This document shows positions 8,316 through 17,903 of a stretch of 64,000 bases of DNA, in pieces; the stretch's first letter is position 1; each line of letters begins with the position of its first letter. Source of the DNA: Paralcaligenes sp. KSB-10 (GTDB taxonomy: Bacteria > Pseudomonadota > Gammaproteobacteria > Burkholderiales > Burkholderiaceae_B); NCBI RefSeq assembly GCF_021266465.1, contig NZ_CP089848.1:3844001-3908000 (forward strand), read 5' to 3'. The notes under the pieces are model-generated. The model had not been told where the DNA came from. It saw nothing but the letters and a program-made list of their open reading frames with translations, and ran no database searches. The translations under genes and the position numbers were made by a program.

Positions 8316-9110
8316 TTATTCCGAGGCAAAAAGGTCGCGCAGGGCAATGCCGGGTTCGGGGGCGCGCATGAAGGCTTCGCCTATCAGGAACGCGTCGACC
8401 TTGTGTTCGCGCATCAGCGCGACATCGTCCCGTGTGAGTATGCCGCTTTCGGTGACTACCCGCTTATGGTCGGGGATGGCCGGCAAGAGATCGAGCGTGG
8501 TTTGCAGGGTGGTCTCGAATGTGCGCAAATTGCGATTATTGATGCCCAGCAGCGGTGTTTGCAGTTCGAGCGCCAGATCCAGTTCGGCACGATCATGCAC
8601 TTCAACCAGCACGTCCATGCCAAGCTCAATGGCCACGCCCTCGAGTTCATGCAACAGGTGCGGACTGAGGGCGGCGACGATCAGCAGGATGCAATCGGCC
8701 CCGAGCGCGCGGGCATGGATGATCTGGTAGGGGTCAATGATGAAATCCTTGCGCAGGACCGGCAGGGAGCATGCCGCCCGGGCTTGCCGCAGGTAATCGT
8801 AGGAGCCTTGGAAAAACTGCACATCGGTGAGCACCGACAGGCAGGCGGCGCCGTGCGCGGCATACGAGGCGGCGATGTCGGCAGGGACGAAGTTCTCGCG
8901 TATCACCCCTCTGGAGGGCGAGGCTTTTTTGATTTCGGCAATGATTCCGGGCTTTCCCTGGGCGACCTTTTCATCGATGGCCCGTACGAAGCCGCGCAAA
9001 TCTTTGCGACTCTTGGCTTCGCGCAAAAGGTCCGCCTCGCTGCGCATCTGCCGCGCCGTGGCGACTTCTATTTTCTTGGTGGCGAGAATCTTGGCGAGAA
9101 TATCGTTCAT
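8316..9110 (-). CDS. trpC: Indole-3-glycerol-phosphate synthase
   Basis: 264 residues, the normal length for a monofunctional TrpC without the PRAI domain. It converts CdRP to indole-3-glycerol phosphate in tryptophan synthesis. The TIM-barrel motifs [48 protein letters not shown] and VTESGI are all present. Its ATG overlaps the trpD stop by 4 bp (ATGA), so it is translationally coupled as the last trp gene of the operon. trpF, trpB and trpA are not in the window, which matches the split trp arrangement known in betaproteobacteria. Confidence 0.96.
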   Translation of the reverse strand: MNDILAKILATKKIEVATARQMRSEADLLREAKSRKDLRGFVRAIDEKVAQGKPGIIAEIKKASPSRGVIRENFVPADIAASYAAHGAACLSVLTDVQFFQGSYDYLRQARAACSLPVLRKDFIIDPYQIIHARALGADCILLIVAALSPHLLHELEGVAIELGMDVLVEVHDRAELDLALELQTPLLGINNRNLRTFETTLQTTLDLLPAIPDHKRVVTESGILTRDDVALMREHKVDAFLIGEAFMRAPEPGIALRDLFASE

Positions 9111-10138
9111 GCGCTGTATTTCCGTGTATAGGTGCAGAACTCTTCCAGTTTGGCCCGCGCCGCCCCATTGGCAATAGCTTCAAAGGCAAGAGCCAGGCCT
9201 TCCTTGATGGAATCGGCCTTGTTGCCGGCATAGATGGCCAGGCCCGCATTAAGGCCTACGATATCACGAGCCGTGCCGGCACGGTTTTCCAGGGCTTCGA
9301 GAACCATCTGCGCGGATTCTTCGCGATTGTTCACTTTGATCGAGCGGTTGGATACCATGGACATGCCGAAGTCCTCGGGATGGATCTCATATTCGCGGAC
9401 TTCGCCGTTCTTGAGTTCGCCCACCAGCGTGGATGCTCCGAGCGAGGCCTCGTCCATGCCGTCCTTGCCATGCACGATAAGAACATGCTTGGAGCCCAGG
9501 CGTTGCAATACGCGCACCTGGATGCCGACCAGATCGGGATGGAATACGCCCATGAGTTGATTGGAGGCATTGGCCGGATTGGTCAGCGGCCCGAGAATAT
9601 TGAAAATTGTCCGGACCGCCAGTTCCTTGCGGACTGCCGCCACGTTTTTCATGGCCCCGTGATGGGCCGGCGCAAACATGAAGCCTATTCCGGTTTGGGC
9701 AATGCTCTGGGCAACCTGCTCGGGATTCAGCGCGATATTGGCGCCCAGTGCTTCCAGCACATCGGCGCTGCCCGATGAGGACGAGGCGCTGCGGTTGCCG
9801 TGCTTGGCGATTTTGACGCCCGTGGCGGCGGCCACGAACATGGCCGCGGTGGAAATATTGAAGGTATGCGAGCCATCGCCGCCGGTGCCGCACATATCGA
9901 GCAGGTTTTCCGGATCGGGTGTGGCGACCGGCAACGCAAATTCGCGCATGACCTGAGCGGCTGCCGTGATTTCGCCCACGGTTTCTTTTTTGACGCGCAA
10001 TCCCATCAGCAGGGCGCTGGCGATTTGCGGCGACAGTTCACCACGCATCAGCATGCGTGTCAGGTGCAGCATTTCGTCGTGGAAAATTTCGCGGTGCTCT
10101 ATGCAGCGTGCCAGCGCTTCGGCGGGAGTTATGGTCAT
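9107..10138 (-). CDS. trpD: Anthranilate phosphoribosyltransferase
   Basis: 343 residues, the usual size. It transfers phosphoribose from PRPP to anthranilate. The signatures [17 protein letters not shown] (PRPP loop), [21 protein letters not shown] and GPLTNPA are present. It lies 19 bp downstream of trpG and overlaps trpC by 4 bp. The operon order is trpE-trpG-trpD-trpC, with TrpG and TrpD as separate proteins. Confidence 0.97.
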   Translation of the reverse strand: MTITPAEALARCIEHREIFHDEMLHLTRMLMRGELSPQIASALLMGLRVKKETVGEITAAAQVMREFALPVATPDPENLLDMCGTGGDGSHTFNISTAAMFVAAATGVKIAKHGNRSASSSSGSADVLEALGANIALNPEQVAQSIAQTGIGFMFAPAHHGAMKNVAAVRKELAVRTIFNILGPLTNPANASNQLMGVFHPDLVGIQVRVLQRLGSKHVLIVHGKDGMDEASLGASTLVGELKNGEVREYEIHPEDFGMSMVSNRSIKVNNREESAQMVLEALENRAGTARDIVGLNAGLAIYAGNKADSIKEGLALAFEAIANGAARAKLEEFCTYTRKYSA

Positions 10139-10157
10139 GATTATGTTCTCCGTTGGG

Positions 10158-10721
10158 TCATAGCGTAAGAAAATTGCGCAGCAATGCGTGGCCGTGCTCG
10201 CTCAGGATGGATTCTGGATGGAACTGTACTCCGTAAACCGGCAGGGTTTTGTGACGCACACCCATGATTTCGCCGTCTTCGGTCTCGGCGGTCACCTGCA
10301 GGCAGTCGGGCAGCGTGTCGCGCTCGATGGCCAGGGAGTGGTAGCGGATCACGGTATACGGAGAGGGTAAATCCTTGAACACATCGGTGCCGGTATGGGT
10401 CACGGCGGATGTCTTGCCGTGCATGATCTGCTTGGCGCGCACGATTTTCCCGCCATAGGCCGCACCTATGGCCTGGTGCCCCAGGCAAACGCCCAGAACC
10501 GGCACCTTGCCGGCGAAATGCCGGATCAGTTCAATGGAAATCCCCGCTTCGGCCGGCGAGCAGGGGCCGGGCGATACGCAGATGCGATTGGGTTTAAGAG
10601 TGGCGATCTCGGCGACGGTCGCCTGGTCGTTGCGTATGACTTTGACGTCCTCGCCCAGCTCCCCGAAATACTGCACCAGGTTATAGGTGAACGAATCGTA
10701 GTTATCGAGCATCAACAGCAT
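10158..10721 (-). CDS. trpG: Anthranilate synthase component II (glutamine amidotransferase)
   Basis: 187 residues from the ATG at 10721, which has AAGGAG seven bases upstream. The frame runs further upstream, but that part overlaps trpE and is not conserved. [17 protein letters not shown] opens the class I amidotransferase fold. The nucleophile Cys is in [13 protein letters not shown], and the catalytic HPES is near the C-terminus. It supplies ammonia to TrpE; in many bacteria the same subunit also serves p-aminobenzoate synthase. Confidence 0.96.
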   Translation of the reverse strand: MLLMLDNYDSFTYNLVQYFGELGEDVKVIRNDQATVAEIATLKPNRICVSPGPCSPAEAGISIELIRHFAGKVPVLGVCLGHQAIGAAYGGKIVRAKQIMHGKTSAVTHTGTDVFKDLPSPYTVIRYHSLAIERDTLPDCLQVTAETEDGEIMGVRHKTLPVYGVQFHPESILSEHGHALLRNFLTL

Positions 10722-10752
10722 GTGGTTTCTCCTTGAGGCGATGCCTGTGCAA

Positions 10753-12273
10753 TCAGATGGGTTCGTCCAGGCCGAATTGCACTTGTTCTGCGGCGCGCAG
10801 CACGGCGCGGGCCTTGGCCTCGGTTTCGAGCCATTCTTTTTCAGGGTCGGAGTCGGCCACAATGCCCGCCGCTGCCTGTACGTACAGCATGCCATCCTTG
10901 ATGATGCCGGTGCGGATGGCAATGGCGACATCCATTTCGCCGCCGTAGCTGAGATAGCCGGCGGCCCCTCCGTAGATGCCGCGACGCACGGGTTCGAGTT
11001 CGTCGATGATTTCCATGGCCCGCACTTTGGGCGCGCCCGTGAGTGTGCCGGCCGGAAAGGTGGCGCGCAGCACGTCCATATTGCTCATGCCTTCGTGCAG
11101 GGTGCCGCTGACATTGGAGACCAGGTGCATGACGTGCGAGTAGCGCTCGATGGCCATGGTGTCGGTGACCTTGACCGAGCCGATTTCAGCCACTCGCCCG
11201 ACATCGTTGCGGGCAAGATCGATCAGCATGACATGCTCGGCGCGCTCTTTAGGGTCAGCCAGAAGCTCTTTGGCAAGCTGCGCGTCTTCCTCGGGCGTGG
11301 CGCCCCGTTTGCGGGTGCCGGCCAGGGGGCGGATTGTAACTTCGGATTTCTGGTGGTCTTCCTGAGCGACGATTTCCTGGCGCACCAGGATTTCGGGCGA
11401 TGAGCCCACGACGTGGAACTCGTCGAAATTCCAGTAGTACATGTACGGCGAGGGATTCAGGGACCGCAGGGAGCGGTAGAGCGACAGGGGTGAATCGCGA
11501 AACGGCTTGGCAATCACCTGGCCTATCTGGACTTGCATCAGGTCGCCGGCGGCAATGTATTCTTTGGCCTTGAGCACGGCGGCGATGTAGTCCTGTTTTT
11601 TGAAGTCGCGGCGGCTATCGGTTTGCATGCTGGCGTAAGCATAAGGGATCACCACCGGCGTGCGCAGTTTTTCACGCAAGTCCCTCAGGCGGCGTTTGGC
11701 CAGCGCATAGCTCTCGGCCTGTTGCGGGTCGGCGTAGACAATCAGGTAGGTGCGGCCGGCCAGATTGTCGACGATAACGAGCTCGTCGATATGCAGCAGC
11801 ATGATATCCGGGGTGCCGCCCTCTTGTCCGGCCGGGAACGGCTTGACGGCGGGTCCGAGCCTGGGCTCCATATGCCGAACCGTATCGTAGCCGAAATAGC
11901 CGGCCAGGCCGCCTGAAAAGCGCGGCATTCCTGGGCGGATCGCTACTTTGAAACGCTGCTGGTAACTTTCGATAAAACGCAGGGGATCGCCTTCGTGCGT
12001 TTCGACCACTTCGCCCCGGTGCAGGACTTCAGTAAGGTTGCCCGAGGCGCGAATCACGGTTTTGGCGGGGAGCCCTATGAATGAATACCGCCCAAAACGC
12101 TCGCCTCCCACCACCGACTCGAGCAGGCAGCTGTTACGCCCACCTTCGGGGCCGGCATGGGCGAGCTTGAGATAGATGGCCAGCGGCGTATCCAGATCGG
12201 CATAGGTCTCGGCAATGAGGGGGATCCGGTTATAGCCTTGGGCGGCAAGCGCTTTGAATTCGATTTCTGTCAT
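10753..12273 (-). CDS. trpE: Anthranilate synthase component I
   Basis: 506 residues. It makes anthranilate from chorismate with ammonia from TrpG, as the first step of tryptophan synthesis. The N-terminal LLES motif (CLLESV, near residue 50) belongs to the Trp feedback site. The C-terminal chorismate-binding part has [46 protein letters not shown] and YGGAAGYLS. It is preceded by a Trp-rich leader peptide and an attenuator, so expression should fall when tryptophan is abundant. Confidence 0.97.
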   Translation of the reverse strand: MTEIEFKALAAQGYNRIPLIAETYADLDTPLAIYLKLAHAGPEGGRNSCLLESVVGGERFGRYSFIGLPAKTVIRASGNLTEVLHRGEVVETHEGDPLRFIESYQQRFKVAIRPGMPRFSGGLAGYFGYDTVRHMEPRLGPAVKPFPAGQEGGTPDIMLLHIDELVIVDNLAGRTYLIVYADPQQAESYALAKRRLRDLREKLRTPVVIPYAYASMQTDSRRDFKKQDYIAAVLKAKEYIAAGDLMQVQIGQVIAKPFRDSPLSLYRSLRSLNPSPYMYYWNFDEFHVVGSSPEILVRQEIVAQEDHQKSEVTIRPLAGTRKRGATPEEDAQLAKELLADPKERAEHVMLIDLARNDVGRVAEIGSVKVTDTMAIERYSHVMHLVSNVSGTLHEGMSNMDVLRATFPAGTLTGAPKVRAMEIIDELEPVRRGIYGGAAGYLSYGGEMDVAIAIRTGIIKDGMLYVQAAAGIVADSDPEKEWLETEAKARAVLRAAEQVQFGLDEPI

Positions 12274-12320
12274 TTTGGTCTCGATGTGGTGCTGCTTTAC
12301 ATACAGGCCGGACAGGAATC

Positions 12321-12359
12321 AAAAAAGCCCGGCCAATTCTGGTTCCGGGCTTTGTTTTT
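12321..12359 (-). terminator. trp attenuator (rho-independent terminator ahead of trpE)
   Basis: On the minus strand an AAAGCCCGG arm and a CCGGGCTTT arm enclose a 12-nt loop, and the second arm runs into a tract of six T. It lies 48 bp before trpE, between the leader peptide trpL and the structural gene. This is the position of a classical attenuator, though it also ends any gph read-through. The CCGGG of its 3' arm can instead pair with an upstream segment (see the antiterminator entry). Confidence 0.8.
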
Positions 12360-12404
12360 CGGGTAATGCTGTCGGCACGAAAAGACGGAGTCTTGAAGGC
12401 CGGG
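12328..12404 (-). promoter_or_regulatory. Candidate trp antiterminator pairing
   Basis: In the leader RNA the segment CCCGGCC (plus coordinates 12404-12398) is exactly complementary to GGCCGGG (12334-12328), which contains most of the 3' arm of the attenuator. The upstream segment starts only 7 nt past the trpL stop codon. A ribosome sitting at that stop would mask it and allow termination, while one stalled earlier on the Trp codons would leave it free to form the antiterminator. The pairing is seen in the sequence; the mechanism is inferred from known proteobacterial trp attenuation. Confidence 0.6.
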
Positions 12405-12410
12405 AGAGGA

Positions 12411-12488
12411 TTACCGCCACCCAGAACACAAACACCACCAGCGCCAATAGGCGCTGGGTGCAGGGTAATAAGACAGGGCAGCAGTCAT
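12411..12488 (-). CDS. trpL: trp operon leader peptide
   Basis: A 25-codon frame runs from the ATG at 12488 to TAA at 12411. Its C-terminal half reads YWRWWCLCSGWR, with four Trp codons (12446, 12440, 12437 and 12419, first bases) including an adjacent pair. This is the diagnostic feature of a trp attenuation leader. The ATG overlaps the gph stop codon in an ATGA, and no Shine-Dalgarno is visible, so the peptide is probably translated by ribosomes that have just finished gph. A perfect 7-bp hairpin (CAGCGCC / GGCGCTG, 12439-12456) covers the first Trp codons. Confidence 0.82.
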   Translation of the reverse strand: MTAALSYYPAPSAYWRWWCLCSGWR

Positions 12489-13186
12489 GTTGTTTGGTGT
12501 TGTTGAGTCTGGCTTCGGTGGTCAGCCGCCCACCGGGCGGCCGCTTCGATAGACGACACTATATCATCGACTGCAAGAGTTCGCACGTCCTGGCCCTCGT
12601 TATAGCCATAGGGCACGGCCAGGACGGTGATTTTTGCCGCGCGCGCGGCTTGTGCGTCGTTGATGGAGTCGCCTATGGCCAGGGCCTGTGCGGGGTCGAC
12701 CTGCAGCAGTTTGCAGGCGTGCAGCATGGGCATTGGGTGTGGCTTCTTCTCGGAGCACGTGTCGCCGCAGACGATATGCTCGAAAAAGTCGGCAATGCCC
12801 GCACGTTCCAGCAGGGGCCGTGTGAATTCGGTGGGTTTGTTGGTGACGATGGCGAGCTTTACGCCCTGTTTTCTGAAAGATCGCAGGCCTGCAAGCGCGC
12901 CGGGGTACAGGACGGCCCTGTTGCCGTTGCACTGGCGGTAGTGGCGCGCGAACGACTCCAGGCCGAGGCGATTTTTTTCCGGGGTGGCTGCCTCGTCGCC
13001 GGCAGTATTCGACAGGGCGCGGCGGATCAGGTTTTCGGTGCCTTTGCCGACATAGGTAGCGATGATGGCCTGGGGTAGCGGCGCCAGGCCCAGGTCGGCG
13101 CGCATGGCGTTGGTGGCGTCGGCAAGGTCGGGGATGGTGTCGAGCAAGGTGCCGTCCAGATCGAGAAGCGCTGCTGAAAAAGACAT
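12485..13186 (-). CDS. gph: Phosphoglycolate phosphatase (HAD family)
   Basis: 233 residues from the ATG at 13186. The long N-terminal extension of the open frame is not conserved and was discarded. HAD motif I is LLDLDGTLLDT (nucleophile Asp), motif II is IVTNKP, the motif III Lys lies around EKKPHPMP, and motif IV is AIGDSINDA. The enzyme dephosphorylates 2-phosphoglycolate. gph upstream of trpE, usually directly after rpe, is a known betaproteobacterial arrangement. Here rpe is separated from gph by a c-di-GMP gene on the other strand. The stop overlaps the trpL start. Confidence 0.9.
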   Translation of the reverse strand: MSFSAALLDLDGTLLDTIPDLADATNAMRADLGLAPLPQAIIATYVGKGTENLIRRALSNTAGDEAATPEKNRLGLESFARHYRQCNGNRAVLYPGALAGLRSFRKQGVKLAIVTNKPTEFTRPLLERAGIADFFEHIVCGDTCSEKKPHPMPMLHACKLLQVDPAQALAIGDSINDAQAARAAKITVLAVPYGYNEGQDVRTLAVDDIVSSIEAAARWAADHRSQTQQHQTT

Positions 13187-13502
13187 GGAATATCCCGGTA
13201 AACACAGTCGATACTGCAAATATTTTCCCGAATCGATAAATTCGGGGCTGATCCCGCCGTTAATTGTAAATGGGATTGCCCGCAGTCTGGGGCGACGGCG
13301 GCTTTGCGGCCATGCCGGAATATTGAAAACGTGCCGGATTGACATGTTTTTGTAACAAGCCCTGATTACAGTGGCGCGGCTTGTTCGCATACCGGCTTGC
13401 TGGATGGCGGGTCTAGGTGCTGCTGTAGCCGGAGGGCTGTCCGCCTGGCGTGTGTATCGGTAGTGCAAGGCGGATTATTCTCAAGGTTGATTCAACATTG
13501 TC
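13187..13502 (+). promoter_or_regulatory. Divergent intergenic region between gph and the EAL-GGDEF gene
   Basis: This 316-bp stretch has no gene. It must hold promoters for gph/trp (minus) and for the c-di-GMP gene (plus). One plausible plus-strand sigma-70 site is TTGACA at 13339-13344, with TGATTA at 13363-13368 after an 18-bp spacer. No operator or RNA structure stands out. Confidence 0.35.
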
Positions 13503-15392
13503 ATGGCAGCAACACTGATCAAGTATGAAACAGTCTTCCCCAGTAGCGGGGCCGGACGCGAAGAGAGCGTGCAAATGCTGGCAAGTTTTCACCGGGTTCT
13601 GCGTGAACAGGCGTTGACGCCGCTGTATCAGCCTATTGTGGATCTTCGTACCGGCGAGATCATGGGATACGAAGGATTGATTCGGGGGCCCTCCGACTCC
13701 CCTTTGCATGCGCCCAGCACGCTTTTCAAGGTTGCGCGCGGTTGCGGCAAAACCATCGAACTCGAGCAGCTATGCAGAAAAGTCCATATCGACAAATTCG
13801 TATCGCTTGGGCTGTCGGGCAAATTGTTTCTAAACGCCAGTCCCGATGCCTTGCTGTTGCATGCTCGCGGCGATTGCGCCGCATTGCTGGGTCCTCGGTT
13901 TGGCAGCATGCCTCCGGAAAATATCGTCATCGAGTTGACCGAATCCGACCCTACTTCGAATTATCAATTGCTGCGCCAGGCCGCCTCGGACTATCGCAGG
14001 CTGGGCTTGCGCATTGCCATCGATGATCTCGGCGAAGGTTTTTCCAGCTTGCGCATGTGGTCCGAATTGCGGCCGGAGTATGTCAAGGTCGATAAATACT
14101 TTGTTCAGGGCCTTGATGGCGATGCGATCAAACGCCAGTTTGTCCGTTCCATTTTCGAAATCGCCCGGCAATCCAGATCCATGGTGATTGCCGAAGGGAT
14201 CGAAACCGATGCGGAATTGGCCGCGGTGCGCGATCTGGGCATACAGTATGGTCAGGGTTATTTGCTGGCGCGACCGAGCTTGAATCCCTCTTCCGTCCTG
14301 CCGTCCGCCACGCTGCGCCTGTTTGGGCCCGCAAGGTCCGTTGGGAGTTCGCCGAGCAGCGAGGTCGGCAAAAGCGTCGCGACCGTCAGGAAGATTCTGC
14401 GTGCCGTTCCCGCCGTTGCCGACTCGACCCCGACCAACGATGTGTATGAAATCTTCAAGCAGCAGCCCGACCTGCCGGTGCTGGCCGTTCTTCGGGACGG
14501 TGTGCCCATTGGCTTGATTCAGCGTCTTCGCATGCTGGATCGTCTGGCTCGTCCCTATCATCGCGAACTGTATGGCGCCAAGCCTTGCGCCCAGTTCATA
14601 GAAAACCAGCCCTTGATTGTCGATCATAAAACCAGTCTGCAAGATCTCGGCCATTTGTTTACGGAAGCCAATCCGCATCATTTATCCGAAGGCTTCATCA
14701 TCATTGAACAAGGCCAGTTCATCGGCGTGGGCACGGGTTTGGACCTGATCCGTGAAATTACCCAGTTGCAGATCCATGCGGCGCGATATGCCAATCCGCT
14801 CACGCAATTGCCGGGCAATGTGCCGATCAACGAGCATATCGAAGCCCTGCTGTTGAACGAAGAGCCGTTCGCGGTGTGTTATTGCGATCTGGATAACTTC
14901 AAGCCCTTCAACGATCTTTACAGCTATTACAAAGGCGATGAAGTCATACGGATAACGGCCGGCCTGCTGCGCGCACACACGGACTCCGAGGCCGATTTTG
15001 TCGGGCATATTGGAGGCGACGATTTCATTGTGGTGTTCAAAAGCAGGGATTGGCTTGAACGTTGCCGGAAAATCCTGGGTGAATTTTCCGGGGCCACGGC
15101 GCATTTATATAAAGACAGCCATTTGGCGGCCGGTGGATACATTACAGAAAACCGGCAAGGCACTGCCGTTTTTCATGGTCTGGTCGGAGTCTCGCTGGGT
15201 ATCGTCCAGATCAATACGGCGCTGCCGTATTCCAGCCATCAGATTGCCGAGTTTGCGGCGGCGGCCAAATCCGAGGCCAAGAAAATCTCCGGGAACTCGC
15301 TTTTTGTCGAACAGCGTCTGCTGATCGACTATGTTCTTGCCGAGACAAGGCGGCAATCCGAAGAGGTTGTTCGGGACCTTGTCCCGAATTGA
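13503..15392 (+). CDS. c-di-GMP phosphodiesterase-type protein (EAL-CBS-GGDEF)
   Basis: 629 residues with no membrane segment. The N-terminal EAL domain (about residues 35-265) keeps the catalytic set: the Glu of EGLIRG (residue 57), LFLNASPDA, IELTES, IDDLGEG, VKVDK, AEGIE and GQGYL. This argues for active c-di-GMP hydrolysis. A middle segment (about 300-420; PVLAVLRDGVPIGLIQR and GEGFIIIEQGQFIGVGTG-like pairs) resembles two CBS motifs. A C-terminal GGDEF domain follows (DLDNFKPFNDLY, then GGDDF at residues 504-508). The Glu-to-Asp change in GGDDF makes cyclase activity doubtful, so it may be a GTP sensor. The gene lies on the opposite strand between rpe and gph, which are usually neighbours. 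Confidence 0.88.
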   Translation: MAATLIKYETVFPSSGAGREESVQMLASFHRVLREQALTPLYQPIVDLRTGEIMGYEGLIRGPSDSPLHAPSTLFKVARGCGKTIELEQLCRKVHIDKFVSLGLSGKLFLNASPDALLLHARGDCAALLGPRFGSMPPENIVIELTESDPTSNYQLLRQAASDYRRLGLRIAIDDLGEGFSSLRMWSELRPEYVKVDKYFVQGLDGDAIKRQFVRSIFEIARQSRSMVIAEGIETDAELAAVRDLGIQYGQGYLLARPSLNPSSVLPSATLRLFGPARSVGSSPSSEVGKSVATVRKILRAVPAVADSTPTNDVYEIFKQQPDLPVLAVLRDGVPIGLIQRLRMLDRLARPYHRELYGAKPCAQFIENQPLIVDHKTSLQDLGHLFTEANPHHLSEGFIIIEQGQFIGVGTGLDLIREITQLQIHAARYANPLTQLPGNVPINEHIEALLLNEEPFAVCYCDLDNFKPFNDLYSYYKGDEVIRITAGLLRAHTDSEADFVGHIGGDDFIVVFKSRDWLERCRKILGEFSGATAHLYKDSHLAAGGYITENRQGTAVFHGLVGVSLGIVQINTALPYSSHQIAEFAAAAKSEAKKISGNSLFVEQRLLIDYVLAETRRQSEEVVRDLVPN

Positions 15393-15396
15393 TGGC

Positions 15397-16095
15397 CTAG
15401 ACCGAAAGCGATTCGCCTTTGACGATCTCCGCGCGCAGGCTGCTGATGATCGCCTGGTAGTCGGGGTGGCCGAAAATCGCCGATCCGGCTACAAAAGTAT
15501 CGGCGCCGGCCGCGCGTATGGCGGCGATGTTGTCGATCTTGACGCCGCCATCGACCTCCAGGGCGATGTGCTGGCCGCCATTGTCGCGCCAGGCCTTGAT
15601 CTTTTGCCGGGCTTGCGCAAGCTTGACCAGGGTGCTGGGAATGAATCGCTGGCCGCCGAAGCCAGGGTTGACCGACATCAGCAACACCATGTCCAGCTTG
15701 TCCATGACATAGTCCATCCAGTTCAGCGGTGTGGCGGGGCTGAATACCATTCCCGCCTGGCAGCCGTGCTCTTTGATCAGGGCCAATGTGCGGTCGGGGT
15801 GGCGAGACGCTTCGGGGTGAAAAGTGATGATGTTGGCGCCGGCCTTGGCGAATTGCGGGATAATGGCGTCGACCGGTTCAACCATCAGGTGCACGTCGAT
15901 CGGGATCGTGGTGTAGGGACGTATGGCCTCGCACACCATGGGTCCCATGGTCAGATTGGGCACAAAATGGTTGTCCATGACGTCAAAATGTATCAAGTCG
16001 GCACCGGCGGCCGTCACCTCTCGCACTTCTTCACCCAGGCGGGCAAAATCAGCGGCCAGAATGCTGGGGGCAATACGATTGGCGGAGGTAGACAT
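15397..16095 (-). CDS. rpe: Ribulose-phosphate 3-epimerase
   Basis: 232 residues. It interconverts D-ribulose 5-phosphate and D-xylulose 5-phosphate in the pentose phosphate and Calvin pathways. The signatures [54 protein letters not shown] and EVDGGVK supply the metal-binding and catalytic residues. It converges on the EAL-GGDEF gene with only a 4-bp gap between stops, and is divergent from apaG. Confidence 0.96.
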   Translation of the reverse strand: MSTSANRIAPSILAADFARLGEEVREVTAAGADLIHFDVMDNHFVPNLTMGPMVCEAIRPYTTIPIDVHLMVEPVDAIIPQFAKAGANIITFHPEASRHPDRTLALIKEHGCQAGMVFSPATPLNWMDYVMDKLDMVLLMSVNPGFGGQRFIPSTLVKLAQARQKIKAWRDNGGQHIALEVDGGVKIDNIAAIRAAGADTFVAGSAIFGHPDYQAIISSLRAEIVKGESLSV

Positions 16096-16209
16096 AGGCG
16101 TAAACTAAATCCCTGGTTCAGAAAAGGAGTCGAGAATAGTGTGCCATTATTGCAGCTTGGCGTTGAATGCCCTTTTATACCGCTGAATCGTCTAATTCGG
16201 AACTTACTC

Positions 16210-16584
16210 GTGAAACCTTACGACTTGACCGTCACCGTCACGCCCAGCTACTTGCCGGAACAATCCGAACCCGGCGAAGAGCAATTCGTGTTTGCCTATA
16301 CGGTGCGCATTACCAATAAAGGCGAGCATGCCGCCCAGGTCATCAGCCGCCACTGGATCATCACCGATGGCCAGCAGCGCGTGCAGGAAGTCCGGGGCCT
16401 GGGAGTGGTGGGGCAGCAGCCTCTGCTTGCACCCGGAGAAACATTTGAATACACCAGCGGCTGTCCTTTGCCCACGCCTATCGGTACGATGCGAGGCACC
16501 TATCATTGTGTCGGCGAAAATGGCATTCCCTTTGAAGTCGCCATAAGCGAGTTCGTCCTGGCCATGCCCCGCACCTTGCATTAA
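16210..16584 (+). CDS. apaG: ApaG (Co2+/Mg2+ efflux-associated, DUF525 fold)
   Basis: 124 residues from a GTG at 16210, which gives the family's normal length. The open frame runs far upstream, but that part is antisense to rpe. The beta-sandwich signatures FAYTVRITNKGEHAAQVISRHW, VRGLGVVGQQPLLAPGE and GCPLPTPIGTMRGTY are present. ApaG is linked to metal tolerance and Ap4A metabolism in enterobacteria, but its molecular function is unresolved. It is followed 35 bp later by mltA on the same strand. Confidence 0.92.
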   Translation: MKPYDLTVTVTPSYLPEQSEPGEEQFVFAYTVRITNKGEHAAQVISRHWIITDGQQRVQEVRGLGVVGQQPLLAPGETFEYTSGCPLPTPIGTMRGTYHCVGENGIPFEVAISEFVLAMPRTLH

Positions 16585-16619
16585 ATCGTATTTCGTATCA
16601 CTGGGGTCATTGTTCATTC

Positions 16620-17903
16620 ATGAAAAGAATTCTGCTGTCTTCTGTCCTGCTGGCCCTTTTGGCGGCGTGCAGCACGGTACCTGTCGGCAACGAGGCGCCG
16701 GTATCCGGTGCCGGCCACGCGCCGGGCATTGCGGAACAACCTTTGCGGGTGCCGGATCTGGCTGCCATGCACGACACCGCGCCCCGCGCCCTGGCGGGCA
16801 GGTTCCAGCCTGCCACATGGGCGGCCCTGCCGGGCTGGCAGAGCGACGATCTGTCCCATGTATGGAAAGCCTTCGTCAATAATTGCAAGGGGCTGATGCG
16901 GCCCGTGTCGGGCTCTTTGGCATTGCCCGCGCGCGCCACGCCTCGCGCCTGGCAGCCGGTGTGCGCCGCGGCGCAGCGGTCGGGCATGACGGCGGCAACG
17001 CCCAACGCGGCCGAAGTGCGCCGGTTCTTGCAGGACCAGTTGCAGCCCTGGCGCCTGCTCGATGGTACCGGGCACCCAGCGGTCAATACGGTCACCGGCT
17101 ACTACGAGCCTCTGGTTCATGCTTCGCGCACCCGCGAAGGCCCGTATCAATGGCCTCTTTATGCGCCGCCCGATGATCTGTTGACGATCGATCTGGGCTC
17201 GGTATACCCCGAGCTGGCCGGCAAGAGGGTACGCGGCAAGCTGGTCGGCAAGCGTGTGGTGCCCTACGATACCCGGGCGGAAATCGCTTCGTCGGCCAGG
17301 CAGCCGCCGGTCATCGTCTGGGTTAACGATCCTGTCGAGGCTTTTTTCCTGACAATCCAGGGTTCGGGCCGTGCCTTGCTGCCTTCGGGCGAAACCATAC
17401 GCCTGGCCTATGCCGACCACAACGGCCGGCCCTATGCCTCGATAGGTAAATGGCTGGCCGACCAGAAGCAAATGCCGCTGGCCAAGGCGTCGATGCAAAA
17501 CATCAAGGCATGGGCCATGCAGAATCCCGGCCGCGTACAGGAAATGCTGAACGCCAATCCGGCGCTGGTGTTCTTTAACGAAGAGGCGGTAAGCGATGCC
17601 GACCTGGGGCCGCGCGGCGCCTATGGCATTCCCTTGATCGGAGAGCGCGCGATTGCGGTCGATACCAGTTTCGTGCCGCTGGGTACGCCGGTGTTTTTAA
17701 GCACCAGCTATCCTGCGACGAATCGTCCGCTCGAACGCCTTGTGTTTGCGCAGGACACCGGAGCGGCCATTAAAGGTGCGGGCCGCGCCGATTTTTACTG
17801 GGGCTTTGGCGACGAGGCCGGTGCTCGGGCGGGGCGCATGAAGCAGCGCGGCGAAATGTGGGTTTTATGGCCCAGGCAGGCGGGAGCTCCCTCGGCACGA
17901 TGA
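16620..17903 (+). CDS. mltA: Membrane-bound lytic murein transglycosylase A
   Basis: 427 residues. The signal peptide MKRILLSSVLLALLAAC ends in a lipobox (LAAC, Cys17), so it is an outer-membrane lipoprotein. The MltA core includes TGYYEPL, the DPVEAFFLTIQGSGR motif, and the C-terminal 3D (double-psi barrel) segment AQDTGAAIKGAGRADFYWG with its catalytic Asp residues. It cleaves peptidoglycan glycan strands, leaving 1,6-anhydromuramic ends. The stop overlaps the start of the flavin hydroxylase gene by 4 bp. Confidence 0.95.
   Translation: MKRILLSSVLLALLAACSTVPVGNEAPVSGAGHAPGIAEQPLRVPDLAAMHDTAPRALAGRFQPATWAALPGWQSDDLSHVWKAFVNNCKGLMRPVSGSLALPARATPRAWQPVCAAAQRSGMTAATPNAAEVRRFLQDQLQPWRLLDGTGHPAVNTVTGYYEPLVHASRTREGPYQWPLYAPPDDLLTIDLGSVYPELAGKRVRGKLVGKRVVPYDTRAEIASSARQPPVIVWVNDPVEAFFLTIQGSGRALLPSGETIRLAYADHNGRPYASIGKWLADQKQMPLAKASMQNIKAWAMQNPGRVQEMLNANPALVFFNEEAVSDADLGPRGAYGIPLIGERAIAVDTSFVPLGTPVFLSTSYPATNRPLERLVFAQDTGAAIKGAGRADFYWGFGDEAGARAGRMKQRGEMWVLWPRQAGAPSAR

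Noticed and set aside
10722-10931. N-terminal extension of TrpG
   Set aside because: It overlaps trpE, is not amidotransferase-like, and a good ribosome site precedes the ATG at 10721.
15331-16209. Upstream extension of the apaG frame to 15331
   Set aside because: It runs antisense through rpe and would make ApaG more than three times its normal length; the GTG at 16210 fits the family.
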